NCBI RefSeq assembly: GCF_002368295.1
Contig: NZ_AP018248.1
Span: 8,252,547 to 8,316,546, forward strand
Origin: Tolypothrix tenuis PCC 7101
Lineage (GTDB): Bacteria; Cyanobacteriota; Cyanobacteriia; Cyanobacteriales; Nostocaceae
Length of the DNA stretch: 64,000 nucleotides
Direction of reading: 5' to 3'
Shown here: piece by piece, positions 36,887-46,488 of the stretch
How the letters are laid out: the number at the start of each line of letters is the position of its first letter
How positions within the stretch are numbered: the stretch's first letter is position 1
Program-made: the position numbers and the translations under genes
Notes under the pieces: model-generated
The model's input: only the letters and a program-made list of their open reading frames with translations
The model's database searches: none
What the model was told of the DNA's origin: nothing

Positions 36887-37048
36887 ATGAAATATGCAAT
36901 TTTGTTAATTGCAGCATCTCTCGTAACATTCTGCCCCATAGCAGATGTATTTGCAGCTAACAATCCTACTCAAGATAACTTAGTTAGCTGTAGAAGAAGT
37001 AAAGACCAACCACCAGAAAGTTCTACAAGCGATCGCTCTGGCGCTTAG
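36887..37048 (+). CDS. Small exported peptide, 53 residues
   Basis: Starts MKYAILLIAASLVTFCPIAD, a clear signal peptide with cleavage likely after VFAA. The mature part is about 28 residues, polar and rich in Ser/Arg/Asp, with a single Cys. It lies 20 bp after the exported rhodanese stop and before a strong terminator, so the two are probably co-transcribed. No homologue recognised. It may be a remnant of a longer exported protein. Confidence 0.5.
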   Translation: MKYAILLIAASLVTFCPIADVFAANNPTQDNLVSCRRSKDQPPESSTSDRSGA

Positions 37049-37126
37049 TATAGTATTTGACCATTTCATAACGAATTAAATTTAGCAATACTCTGCTAAC
37101 AGGTGTACTGACTCTGTGTCCCCACC

Positions 37127-37166
37127 GAAATAAGAGCGGCGGTTTCCGTCGCTCTTATTTCTTTGT
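37127..37166 (+). terminator. Rho-independent terminator
   Basis: GAAATAAGAGCG (37127-37138) pairs with CGCTCTTATTTC (37150-37161); the inner GCGG/CCGT bases extend the stem to 16 bp with a three-T loop. A T-rich tail (CTTTGTAATTTT) follows. It closes the rhodanese/small-peptide transcript. Confidence 0.75.
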
Positions 37167-37273
37167 AATTTTAACAAGATTACGAAACACCCCATATAAA
37201 TTTGCTTGTCTTAATGCATAATCGGAAAATTTTTGCATCATGATGTAGATAGATTATACATTTCAAGTATTTT

Positions 37274-37301
37274 TTGATAGTAAGTAAAAGGTTAGTATAA
37301 T
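37274..37301 (+). promoter_or_regulatory. Sigma-70-type promoter of the helicase gene
   Basis: TTGATA (37274-37279), 16-bp spacer, TATAAT (37296-37301), giving a leader of about 30 bases to the ATG at 37337. Confidence 0.6.
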
Positions 37302-37336
37302 ATTGGACAGTAGGCTTATTTACGAGAAAAGCGAGT

Positions 37337-40300
37337 ATGCGACAGTCAGCTTCTAGTTCTCAACAAAACCTTGCTCAAAAAATTGCAAAGTGGAAAGCTG
37401 GACTGGCTGACTTGGGAAAACGAAATCCTCTCATCAAATTTCGGCAAGATAGCCCTCGAATTTTAGAAATTCTCACAGAGGAACCAGATGTTCTCTTCAA
37501 CAGTCTTACAGAAGAGAAAAAATCGCTACATTTTAAAATCGTTGATAGCGAATATCAAGATATTATTCAGTCGAGAAAAAATAAAGCATTACCATCTGAG
37601 AAATATCCTCTTGAATTAATTACTCGTCAAATAGGTAACGAGCAAATAAAACGGCTGAATAAATTGCGTCTTGAGGCGCGACGTTCATTTGAGGAACGAG
37701 GAGTAAATAGTCTATTTCTGGCGCTTGGAACGTTGACATGGTACGACAAAGATAAGCCAGAGGATGCTTTGCTCTCGCCACTAATTTTAGTTCCTGTGGA
37801 ATTAATTAAAGAACCTAGAAGAGATGCTTATAAAATATCCGTCTTAGAGGAAGATGTTGTATTAAATCCAACGTTGGTACAAAAGTTAAAGCAAACTTTT
37901 GGGATTGAGCTTCCAGAGGGAGAAGCTATACAAACGCTAACTTATAAAGAAATTATTTCTGAGATTAGGGAGCTATTAGCAGAACAAAAGACATGGCAAA
38001 TTAAAGAGAATGTATTCCTCTCACTGTTCTCTTATGCCAAAGCTGCAATGGTTCGGGATATTATCGAAAATGAAGCTCTAATTTTTGAACACCCAATTTT
38101 ACAAGCGATTAGTGGTGATTTAACTAATTATCAGTCTAACTATAGAGAACCCCTACCTGCATCTGCTCTAGATTCACAAGTTAAACCTGAACGAACATTT
38201 CAAATTCTTGATGCTGATTCTAGCCAGCAAGTTGTGATTGAAGCAGCAAAAGCTGGTTCTAGCTTTGTAGTTCAAGGCCCCCCAGGAACAGGTAAAAGTC
38301 AAACTATTGTAAATATGATTGCGGAACTGATTGGCAATGGTAAATCAGTTTTATTAGTTGCAGAAAAAGAGACAGCGCTGAGTGTGGTTTATAAACGCTT
38401 GGCTGAATGTGGTTTAGATCATGTGTGTCTTAATCTTCACCATAGTGGTACAACAGATAAGCGAGAACTTGTAAATAATCTATCAAAAACTATTGAATAC
38501 ATTAAACAAATTGATAGTGCAGAAAATAATCACCTTTTCTTTGAAAGGCTTGTTTCTACTCGTCAATCGCTAAAATTATATCTTACTAGTTTACACACTA
38601 AAGAAAAACCTTTAGAAAAATCACCGTTTGAGATATTTGGTGAGCTTTTGAAAAAAGAACGCGAAAGAGTTCCCAGTATCAATGTCAGCTTTTCTAACTT
38701 CAGTCAATGGAATCCTAGCAGATTACAAGAAGCAAAAAATTTATTAAATCAATTAGCGCAATTCCTGCCTTTCTTTAAAAGAGAAAAAACAACTATTTGG
38801 GCAAAAAGTTCTCTAGATTCTTATTCCTTTGAAATGGAATTGCAAATTACAGAGGAAATAGAGGAATTTCAGCAAGCAATTTTTTCAGTCCAAAAGATTA
38901 ATCAAGAATTACAAGAGATTCTACAAGTTCAACCTTTGTTGAATTTAGAGTCTCTCAATAGGTGTTATCCAGCCCTAGAATACATACGAAAAGCTCCATC
39001 CAATCTGCCAGAAAACTGGACTGGAGTAGATATATCAATTGCTCAAGATGCTTTCATTATTCTGCAAACAGACGTTCACGAGATTGAAAAAAATAAGCTT
39101 TCGCAAGAAGCACAAAATCTGCTGAGTCGTATTTCTTCATTTCTACCATTTTTAAGAGGAGAAAAAACAACTATTTGGGCAGGAAGTACTTTAAAGTCTT
39201 GCTCTGAAACACTGGAATTAGAAATAAATAATAAAATCAATAAATTTCAACAAGTAGTTTCTTTAATTCAGGAAACTAGTCAACAGCTTCAAATAATTCT
39301 TAAGCTTCAACCTTTATTGAATTTAGGAGACTTAGAAGCTTGCTTTCCTGCACTTCAACATATATTGAAAGCTCCAAATAATTTACCTGATAACTGGACT
39401 GGAATAGATATATCAACTGCTCAGAATACTTTTACTATTCTGCAAGCAGATTTTCAAGAGATTGAAAAAAATAAACTTTCGCAAGAAGCACAAAATCTGC
39501 TAACTCAGATTTCTTTATTACTACCATTTTTAAGAGGAGAAAAAACAACTATTTGGTCACAAAGTACCTTAAATTATTGCCCGGAAAAGCTAGAACTAGA
39601 AATAAATAATCAAATCAATGAATTTCAACAAGCAATTTCTTTAATTAAGATAACTAGTCAACAGCTTCAAATAATCCTCCAGCTTCAGCCTTTATTGAAT
39701 TTGGGAGATGTAGAAGCTTGCTTTCCTGCACTTCAACATATATTGAAAGCTCCAGATAATTTACCTGATAACTGGACTGAAATAGATATATCAATTGCTC
39801 AGAATGCTTTCACTAAGTTAAAAACGGATGTCACATTTCTAAAAGAAACTGAGCCATATTTAAAGCAAAAATATTATCCTGAATTTTTCTCCGCAGAATT
39901 ACCTGCTTTAGCTAATAGATATCAGAAATACAGCCGCTTTTGGTTTCTTCGAGTTTTTAATCCCAGATATAGGCGTGATTTCAAGCTTTTAAAAAAACTA
40001 AGCATTAAAAAAGGACAGATTTCCCACAACGAATTAAAACGTGATTTGGCACAAGCTGTTCAAATACAAGCTGCACGCAACAAGCTATATCAAATCAATT
40101 ACCCAGCACGTAAGGTTTTTGGCTCTTTATTTAATCCAGAAGTTTCTAATGAAGCAGAATTAAAAGAAATTGAACAAGCTTTAAATTGGTTAATTGGCTT
40201 ACAAAAGTATTCGCTGGCTGCTGATTCTGTCCAGCATATTGTAAATTCCCCCTCTGGGCGGCGCGAACTGGCTGAATTAGTTAAAAAACTTGAATCTCTC

Positions 40301-42637
40301 CTTGAAGATATTAGCCGAGGAATGAATTTCTTATTTTTATACTTTAATGAGAATGATATTATTGGGCAATATCGGCCTCACAATCAAATTTTATTTACCG
40401 AACTGGCAAATTTTTTAAACATAGCTCAATCCAATTTACCCGACTTCCGCAAATGGTTAACGTATAAAGAAATCTATGGGCAATTAGAAAGTTTAGGACT
40501 CCAAGATTTCTTAAATGCTTTGCGAGATAACAAACCTAATCCTATTGAGTCTGTACAAAATAAGTTAAGTCATATTAACTACCAGCCTCGTCAGGTTTTT
40601 GGCTGTTTATTTAATCCAGAAGTTTCTAGTGAAGCAGAATTAAAAGAAATTGAACAAGCTTTAAATTGGTTGGCTGGCTTACAAAAGTATTCGCTTTCTA
40701 CTGATTCTGTCCAGCGCGTGATAGATTCTCCTGCTAAACGGCGTGAATTGGCTGAATTAGTTAAGAAATATGAATCAGCCCATAACAGTATTAGGAAAGG
40801 ATTAGATTTCCTATTCTCTCACTTTGATGAACATGACATCACAGATTCTTACCTACCTCGTAATCAAATTACTTTTGTTGAACTAGAGACATTCCTAAAC
40901 TTGGCTCAATCTGAACTACCTTATTTTCAAGAATGGCTAACCTATAAAGAAACTTACCAGAAAATTGAAAAGCTGGGTAATGATAAATTCTTGGATACTT
41001 TGCGTGACAACCAGATTGAGCCAGAAAAGTGGTTTCCAGTTCTCGAGAAACGAATTTATCAAATATGTCTTGATGCCATCCTTGCCAGAAAACCTGAGTT
41101 AAAGAATTTTAACTTTGAAGTACATGAACGACAAATCAGCGAGTTTTCTCAACTCGATTATAATCAACTAGATACTGCTAGAAAACGTCTAAAACAGCTT
41201 CATGTGCGACGCTGGCAAAACTGGGAAAAGACTCCGCTTTCTCAAGCTGAGTTGCCAAATTTGAAAAGAGAAGCGACTAAGAAAAGACAACATTTGCCTA
41301 TACGTAAACTCCTCAACAATACACAAAAGGGGATACCAAATTTAGTTAAAGCCTTAAAGCCTTGCTGGATGATGAGTCCACTTTCAGTTAGCCAATATAT
41401 CGATGCAGATGTAGTACATTTTGATGTACTCATTTTTGATGAAGCATCTCAACTTCGGACAGAGGATGTAGTTCCTGCAATTATCCGTTCTAATCAAGTT
41501 ATTGTGATTGGTGATAAAAAACAACTTCCTCCCACATCATTCTTTTCAACCGCCAAAGACAGCGAAGAAGATAGTAATGATGAGGATGATGCAAGCTATG
41601 AAAGTGTTTTGGATGAATGTTCAAATTTTATGTTTGGGCGAATGCTGAAATGGCATTATCGCAGCCAAGATGAGCGTTTAATAGCTTTTTCTAATAAGCA
41701 TTTTTATGACTCTCAGTTAGTTACATTTCCAAACCCAGTTCAAAATCCAGATTTGGGAGTGTGGTTTAAGCACGTTCCTGATGGTGTTTATGATCGCGGT
41801 AAACGCACAGATAATCGGCATGAAGCACAAGTAGTTGCTCAATTAGCGTTAGAGCATTTTCAACGGTGCCCCGAACAATCTCTTGGTATTATTGCGTTTA
41901 GCGAAGCCCAAGCGGATGCGATTCAGGAGCAAATTGAGATTTTAGGCAAAGAACATCCTGAGTTGGAGACATTTTGCAGCGATAATTCACCGCAATACTT
42001 TCTTAAAGCACTGGAAAACGTCCAGGGTGACGAGCGAGATGCAATTATACTCAGCGTCGGCTATGCTCGTGATGATCAAGGTAAACTTTTTCTCAACTTT
42101 GGCCCCTTGAATCGCCAAGGTGGAGAAAGACGGCTTAACGTAGCTGTAACGCGGGCAAAAAGTAAAATTACGCTGGTTTCTTCCATCCTAGCTGGTGACA
42201 TTGATTTAACACGTTCTCAAAGTAAAGGTGCAAAAGCACTACGTGATTACTTGGAATACGCAGCAAGTGGTGGAGAACGACTGCAAGGAAACTCTTACAC
42301 GGATAAGCTTCATTTTGACTCGCCGTTTGAAGAAGATGTTTACCATGCTTTAGTGCAGCAAGGATACACTATCCGCACTCAAGTTGGATGCTCAGGATAT
42401 CGGATTGACCTTGCCGTAGTCAATAACAATTGCCCAGGAGAGTTTTTACTAGGAATTGAGTGTGATGGTGCATCTTACCATAGTTCACCGACTGCCAGAG
42501 ATCGCGATCGCCTTAGACAACAGGTGCTAGAAAGGCTAGGTTGGAAAATTTACCGGATTTGGTCAACAGATTGGTTTCGTAATAAACCTAATCAAGTGCG
42601 TCTGTTGATAGAAAGAATCAAACAACTTGACAAATAA
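37337..42637 (+). CDS. DUF4011-type SF1 helicase with C-terminal Vsr/MTES_1575-like nuclease domain
   Basis: 1766 residues. A DUF4011-like N-terminal region (LADLGKRNPLIKFRQDS, about 20-250) precedes an SF1 helicase: Walker A VVQGPPGTGKSQT (about 312), Walker B LIFDEASQLRTEDVVPA (about 1368) with VIGDKKQLPPT, and ENVQGDERDAIILS and RLNVAVTRAKSKI in the second lobe. The C-terminus (about 1660-1766) has FEEDVYHALVQQGY, GYRIDLAVV and LGIECDGASYH, a PD-(D/E)xK nuclease of the type fused to DUF4011 helicases. Such fusions occur in defence islands. Between the helicase lobes are two internal duplications: three units of 126 residues (38750-39840) and two of 160 (40081-41040). It has its own promoter. 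Confidence 0.9.
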   Translation: MRQSASSSQQNLAQKIAKWKAGLADLGKRNPLIKFRQDSPRILEILTEEPDVLFNSLTEEKKSLHFKIVDSEYQDIIQSRKNKALPSEKYPLELITRQIGNEQIKRLNKLRLEARRSFEERGVNSLFLALGTLTWYDKDKPEDALLSPLILVPVELIKEPRRDAYKISVLEEDVVLNPTLVQKLKQTFGIELPEGEAIQTLTYKEIISEIRELLAEQKTWQIKENVFLSLFSYAKAAMVRDIIENEALIFEHPILQAISGDLTNYQSNYREPLPASALDSQVKPERTFQILDADSSQQVVIEAAKAGSSFVVQGPPGTGKSQTIVNMIAELIGNGKSVLLVAEKETALSVVYKRLAECGLDHVCLNLHHSGTTDKRELVNNLSKTIEYIKQIDSAENNHLFFERLVSTRQSLKLYLTSLHTKEKPLEKSPFEIFGELLKKERERVPSINVSFSNFSQWNPSRLQEAKNLLNQLAQFLPFFKREKTTIWAKSSLDSYSFEMELQITEEIEEFQQAIFSVQKINQELQEILQVQPLLNLESLNRCYPALEYIRKAPSNLPENWTGVDISIAQDAFIILQTDVHEIEKNKLSQEAQNLLSRISSFLPFLRGEKTTIWAGSTLKSCSETLELEINNKINKFQQVVSLIQETSQQLQIILKLQPLLNLGDLEACFPALQHILKAPNNLPDNWTGIDISTAQNTFTILQADFQEIEKNKLSQEAQNLLTQISLLLPFLRGEKTTIWSQSTLNYCPEKLELEINNQINEFQQAISLIKITSQQLQIILQLQPLLNLGDVEACFPALQHILKAPDNLPDNWTEIDISIAQNAFTKLKTDVTFLKETEPYLKQKYYPEFFSAELPALANRYQKYSRFWFLRVFNPRYRRDFKLLKKLSIKKGQISHNELKRDLAQAVQIQAARNKLYQINYPARKVFGSLFNPEVSNEAELKEIEQALNWLIGLQKYSLAADSVQHIVNSPSGRRELAELVKKLESLLEDISRGMNFLFLYFNENDIIGQYRPHNQILFTELANFLNIAQSNLPDFRKWLTYKEIYGQLESLGLQDFLNALRDNKPNPIESVQNKLSHINYQPRQVFGCLFNPEVSSEAELKEIEQALNWLAGLQKYSLSTDSVQRVIDSPAKRRELAELVKKYESAHNSIRKGLDFLFSHFDEHDITDSYLPRNQITFVELETFLNLAQSELPYFQEWLTYKETYQKIEKLGNDKFLDTLRDNQIEPEKWFPVLEKRIYQICLDAILARKPELKNFNFEVHERQISEFSQLDYNQLDTARKRLKQLHVRRWQNWEKTPLSQAELPNLKREATKKRQHLPIRKLLNNTQKGIPNLVKALKPCWMMSPLSVSQYIDADVVHFDVLIFDEASQLRTEDVVPAIIRSNQVIVIGDKKQLPPTSFFSTAKDSEEDSNDEDDASYESVLDECSNFMFGRMLKWHYRSQDERLIAFSNKHFYDSQLVTFPNPVQNPDLGVWFKHVPDGVYDRGKRTDNRHEAQVVAQLALEHFQRCPEQSLGIIAFSEAQADAIQEQIEILGKEHPELETFCSDNSPQYFLKALENVQGDERDAIILSVGYARDDQGKLFLNFGPLNRQGGERRLNVAVTRAKSKITLVSSILAGDIDLTRSQSKGAKALRDYLEYAASGGERLQGNSYTDKLHFDSPFEEDVYHALVQQGYTIRTQVGCSGYRIDLAVVNNNCPGEFLLGIECDGASYHSSPTARDRDRLRQQVLERLGWKIYRIWSTDWFRNKPNQVRLLIERIKQLDK
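38750..39840 (+). repeat. Internal triplication in the helicase gene (378-bp period)
   Basis: Three successive copies, period exactly 378 bp (126 codons), marked by GEKTTIW at about 38783, 39161 and 39539 and by LQPLLNL, ALQHILKAP and NLPDNWT. Copies 2 and 3 are the most alike. Confidence 0.9.
40081..41040 (+). repeat. Internal duplication in the helicase gene (480-bp period)
   Basis: Two copies (160 codons each) share NPEVS(N/S)EAELKEIEQALNW, RRELAELVKK, and a final WLTYKE segment. Period set by ttaatccaga at 40131 and 40611. Confidence 0.9.
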
Positions 42638-42713
42638 TCATTTGGTTAAGGGGGAAAGGGGAAAAGGGAAAGTTTATACCAATGCCCAATGCCCCATCCC
42701 CCATGCCCCAAAA

Positions 42714-44357
42714 TCACACTGTAACTAATTCCCTCCTAACAACTGCTGACTCAGGTTTGACCCAAATATTATCTAGTCCACCACTGAGTATTCTGTATTG
42801 CTGATTGGGGTCTTGTTGGGGATAATCTTCCCGTTTATGCATTCCTCTGGTTTCTTGGCGTTGCAAACCACTGTTGTACATCCAACGAGCGGTAGCAACC
42901 ATCGCCGCAGCTTCGCGCGATCGCACAATTTGGCTATCATCTGGAGTTTGACTGTTGCGAATCTCTTTCCACAGGTGATTGAGTCTATCTAAGGATTCAC
43001 TCAAACCAGTTGCACTGCGGAAGAGGTTGCGATCGTAGGGGAAGACTTCTGCTTGCGTCGCGGCGATCGCATCTTCTGGCGATACATGATGATTCCCTGC
43101 ACCTTGCAATCCCGCTTCACCAACACTGCGAACACTCCGCAAGCTAGCTTTCTCACCCAAACTCAAAGCATAGGTAGCTGCCGATTGTCCAGACCAGTAG
43201 CCTGAAGACATAGCCCAAGCTGCATTGTGGCTACCTCCACCTGTGAAGCCACCACAAATCAACTCCCTAGTCGCCGCATCTCCCGCCGCATATAGTCCAC
43301 TCACTGAAGTTGCACAGGTGTAATCTGCAATCCTAATCCCACCTGTACCGCGCACAGTTCCCTCTAAACGTAGAGTTATTGGGAAACGTTGGGTAAAGGG
43401 ATCAATTCCAGCGCGATCGAAGACCACAAAGAAATTCGCCTGAGAAGACCGCATCCAAGCTTTAGTTTCCTCATCCATATTTTGGTCGAGGCGGGCATAA
43501 ACTGGCTGAGTCAGCAAAGTTTTGGCAATTACAGAACGACCGCGTTTAGAACCTGCACCCTCAATTACCGTACCATCTTCATAGGTAAAAGATGCCCAGT
43601 CATAATAACGAGTCTTGGTAACTGAAGAAAACGCCGGAGAAATTGCATAAGCGTTAGAAAATTCCATACCAGAGAAATCTGCACCAGCTTCAGCCGCCAT
43701 TAACAAACCATCTCCAGTTAGCACATTACAACCCAGGGCTTTACTTAAGAAAGCACAACCACCAGTAGCAATTACAACTGCCCCAGCTTTGACTGTCCAG
43801 CGTTCCCCAGATTGGCGATTGATACCTCTAGCGCCAGCCACAGCGCCTTCTGCATCCAGCAGCAACTCTAAAGCCGGACTATGATCTAAAATTTTGACAC
43901 CTGCTTGCTTAATCTTTTTCCGCATAAACCGCATATAATCCGGCCCCTGTAAAGAGCGACGGATAACTGTACCATCGGCATCAACGCGGAAAGGATAACC
44001 CCAATCTGCAAGCGAATTAATATTGTCATAGGTGCGATCCAAGACACGAGTCATCCAATTGCGATCGCACAAAAATCCACCCATCGCCTCCCGACTCGCC
44101 ATAGCAGCTTCTCGCTGTTCTGCATCTGGTGGAACATACCACACACCATTCCCCGATGCTGCGGCTGCACCACTTGTACCGCAATAACCCTTATCAGCCA
44201 AAATCACACTTGCGCCACTACTAGCTGCACTCCAAGCCGCCCAAGTTCCAGATGGCCCGCCCCCAATTACCAATACATCTGCTATCAAATTGAGATGAGA
44301 AATATTCTCTAAAGACCCTTTACCAATAGAACTATTCACAAAATCTACTCCTGACAT
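42714..44357 (-). CDS. FAD-dependent fumarate reductase/succinate dehydrogenase-like flavoprotein
   Basis: 547 residues. The FAD-binding motif ADVLVIGGGPSGTWAAWSAA lies at about 27-46, followed by GYCGTSGAAAASGNG and a substrate-binding cap region. The later flavin motif GLYAAGDAATRELICGGFTG, with GGGSHNAAWAM, is typical of the fumarate-reductase/L-aspartate-oxidase/APS-reductase alpha family. No iron-sulfur beta subunit is next to it, so it works alone or with a separate partner. It is divergent from a cytoplasmic NMT1/SsuA-like gene and near ssuABC, suggesting a role in sulfur compound metabolism; substrate unknown. Confidence 0.82.
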   Translation of the reverse strand: MSGVDFVNSSIGKGSLENISHLNLIADVLVIGGGPSGTWAAWSAASSGASVILADKGYCGTSGAAAASGNGVWYVPPDAEQREAAMASREAMGGFLCDRNWMTRVLDRTYDNINSLADWGYPFRVDADGTVIRRSLQGPDYMRFMRKKIKQAGVKILDHSPALELLLDAEGAVAGARGINRQSGERWTVKAGAVVIATGGCAFLSKALGCNVLTGDGLLMAAEAGADFSGMEFSNAYAISPAFSSVTKTRYYDWASFTYEDGTVIEGAGSKRGRSVIAKTLLTQPVYARLDQNMDEETKAWMRSSQANFFVVFDRAGIDPFTQRFPITLRLEGTVRGTGGIRIADYTCATSVSGLYAAGDAATRELICGGFTGGGSHNAAWAMSSGYWSGQSAATYALSLGEKASLRSVRSVGEAGLQGAGNHHVSPEDAIAATQAEVFPYDRNLFRSATGLSESLDRLNHLWKEIRNSQTPDDSQIVRSREAAAMVATARWMYNSGLQRQETRGMHKREDYPQQDPNQQYRILSGGLDNIWVKPESAVVRRELVTV

Positions 44358-45027
44358 TTATTTAGACAGTAACTCGTACATTTTTCTCTGCGCCTCTGCG
44401 ACTCTGCGTGAGACAAAACCTAAATTAGGAAAATGGATAAAGAGTCAAGATAATAGCAATTCCTTAAAATTCAGTAATCGATTCAGCCCTTAAAACCTAG
44501 ATGATGCAGAACTTTCTGAATTTTGACTTTTGAATTTGTATTGCCTTTTTCCCTTTATCCACATACAGCGAGAGTAGCTTTTAGCAGAAATTTAAAGATT
44601 AGGAACCTGCCAATCTTTAATATCAAAATCTGACCTCAATAATTTCTGAACGGTTAAAAACTGCTTTAACGTTTTAACCCTTCTTACTGATAGAGATGAT
44701 CCTGACTTATTTAAAAATACTGTTTATTGACCAATTAAACGGGGTTTAATTTAGGAGTATTGCATGGCTATGTGTAAAATTCAAGCCTTTAGACAATAAA
44801 ATATCAGATTGTATAAATTTATGTAAGACCAATATTTAGTTTTACTAAATAAGTTGTTTTCTAGGACAGGTGCTGGATTTGACGTTATTTTCAGCTTACT
44901 AGCAGCCTCTTCCCCGATTCTGAACTCAGGTTAAGTTACATATCCTTAATCTTGACTAAATACATGGATTTACTGGAGAATAAGTCTCGCTTATGTCAGT
45001 CAAATCCTTTTAGTAAGGAGATAGACC
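44358..45027. other. Divergent promoter region, 670 bp
   Basis: No gene seen. It includes a CTCTGCGCCTCTGCGACTC repeat (44379-44400) near the flavoprotein start. The plus-strand gene has the strong RBS AAGGAG at 45015-45020. No operator-like palindrome was evident. Confidence 0.55.
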
Positions 45028-45966
45028 TTGAGTAACGAAAATCTTACACTCAAGAAAATAAAGAACGAGATCAGTGGTACGGTGTTTTCTCTACCATACT
45101 ACGTAGCTCAAGAGCAGGGCTATTTTGCCGATGAGGGGCTAGATATCGAGTTCGTCCAACGAGGGTCAGGCGATCGCTCACCCGGTATCCAGCTGGTTGA
45201 TGATCATCGGTTGGTAAGTTCTTTTGGTGGCCCTTCGCTGTTCGAGCAAGGTGAAAGTAGCCTCTATCGTGCTTGTGAATGGGGACAAGTACGTCGTACT
45301 TATGATAGTTCCCGTGGTGGACAAGTTGTGGCAAAACGTGCGGCGATCGCTAGCCAAGCAATTATTGTCCGGCCAGACTCCCCCTACAATATCCCACAGG
45401 ATTTAGCTAACGTTCCCGTGGGCGTGAACTTTCACCACGGCTCCCACTATATCGCTATCCAAACCCTTGAAGGTTTCTTACCCAAAGAGGAAATCAAAGT
45501 AGTACATATAGATGGTGGTGGCGATCGCAAACGCTTCAACCGATTTGTAGCTCTACGTGATGGGTTAGTTGATGCAGTTGCAGTCATGGAGCCTTGGATT
45601 ACAGTAGCCGAAAAACTAGGCTACAAAATCATTGCCGAGGCTCACTATGTAGGGTTGGAAATTGGTAGTCCAGAACTAGATCAAGAAACCTTCGAGGCGA
45701 TCAATAAGGCAATCCGTCGAGCAGTGAAGGATTTACAAGCCGATCCCATCCGCTATGTGAAGTATCTCATTGATGACGTAGCCGAGGATATTGTACGCCT
45801 TGAGCCTTCAGACTTCCGTCGTAACCGACTACGCTACGTAGATCCAGCACCATACCCAGAAGCCGACTTCCGTCGTACCTACAATTGGATGGTAGAGTGG
45901 GGACTCATCGAGCCTGATGCCACTTTCCAACAGATTGTTGATAACCGAGTTGTCGCGCTGACATAG
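45028..45966 (+). CDS. NMT1/SsuA-like periplasmic-binding-fold protein without signal peptide
   Basis: 312 residues from a TTG start with AAGGAG eight bases upstream. The type II binding-protein fold is visible: TVFSLPYYVAQEQGYFADEG, then IVRPDSPYNIPQDLANVPVG and VDAVAVMEPWITVAEKLGYK. Unlike SsuA at 46489 it has no signal sequence, lipobox or Tat motif, so it should stay in the cytoplasm. It could be an enzyme (as the NMT1/THI5-type proteins), a sensor or a partner of the divergent flavoprotein. It precedes ssuABC by about 500 bp. Confidence 0.78.
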   Translation: MSNENLTLKKIKNEISGTVFSLPYYVAQEQGYFADEGLDIEFVQRGSGDRSPGIQLVDDHRLVSSFGGPSLFEQGESSLYRACEWGQVRRTYDSSRGGQVVAKRAAIASQAIIVRPDSPYNIPQDLANVPVGVNFHHGSHYIAIQTLEGFLPKEEIKVVHIDGGGDRKRFNRFVALRDGLVDAVAVMEPWITVAEKLGYKIIAEAHYVGLEIGSPELDQETFEAINKAIRRAVKDLQADPIRYVKYLIDDVAEDIVRLEPSDFRRNRLRYVDPAPYPEADFRRTYNWMVEWGLIEPDATFQQIVDNRVVALT

Positions 45967-46058
45967 TACTGAAAAAGGGTCTAGAGACTAGTACCACCGT
46001 AAATTCAAAATTCAAAATGAATATAGCGTTAGCGTTTCATTTATTTGGGATATAGCGT

Positions 46059-46162
46059 TAATACCAATTTAAACAAAGAATGCGACAGATTGTAGGAGCA
46101 AGGGCATTGCCTTGCCCTCTAGAGTATAGTTATATGTCGCAAACATTATTTGATTTGGTATT
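46059..46162 (+). repeat. MITE-like dispersed repeat, copy C (short interior)
   Basis: Begins TAATACCAATTTAAAC, then GCGACAGAT, and ends ATTTGATTTGGTATTA; termini match copies A and B while the 45-bp interior differs. This supports a family defined by its ends. Confidence 0.7.
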
Positions 46163-46338
46163 ATTTACGCCGTGATGTACTAGTCCTATAGCCAAGCTAA
46201 ATACACACACATAAAAGTTGGGGCAAGGAGCATTTAAAAATTCAGAATTTCAGATTCAGAATATCTATCTGATAGTAATTTGAAAAAAGAATGCAACAGA
46301 TATACAGCAGATGATAAGTTGGCGAAGTACAGATAATT

Positions 46339-46367
46339 GTAAGTGCAAGGCAGTGCCTTGCACTTAC
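46339..46367. repeat. Near-perfect 29-bp palindrome
   Basis: Arms of 14 bp (GTAAGTGCAAGGCA / TGCCTTGCACTTAC) around one G. It lies just after a solo MITE-like end (ATTTGAAAAAAGAATGC at 46278) and about 120 bp before ssuA. It could be a terminator-like hairpin or part of the element. Confidence 0.6.
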
Positions 46368-46488
46368 CTCCTTTACCTAAAATAGGCTGTATAGTCTGAA
46401 AATTTGCTGATTTTTTTGCTTTCTTAATTTTGAATTTTGAATTATTTGCCTCAATCTTTTCTTATTGAAATCGCTCTTGAATCTCCCA

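Larger units (their letters stand above)
45967..46464. other. Intergenic repeats before ssuA
   Basis: No credible gene (an ORF at 46377-46568 on the minus strand is a chance frame). It contains MITE-like copy C at 46059-46162, a solo end at about 46278-46301 and a palindrome at 46339-46367 (own entries). Confidence 0.6.
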
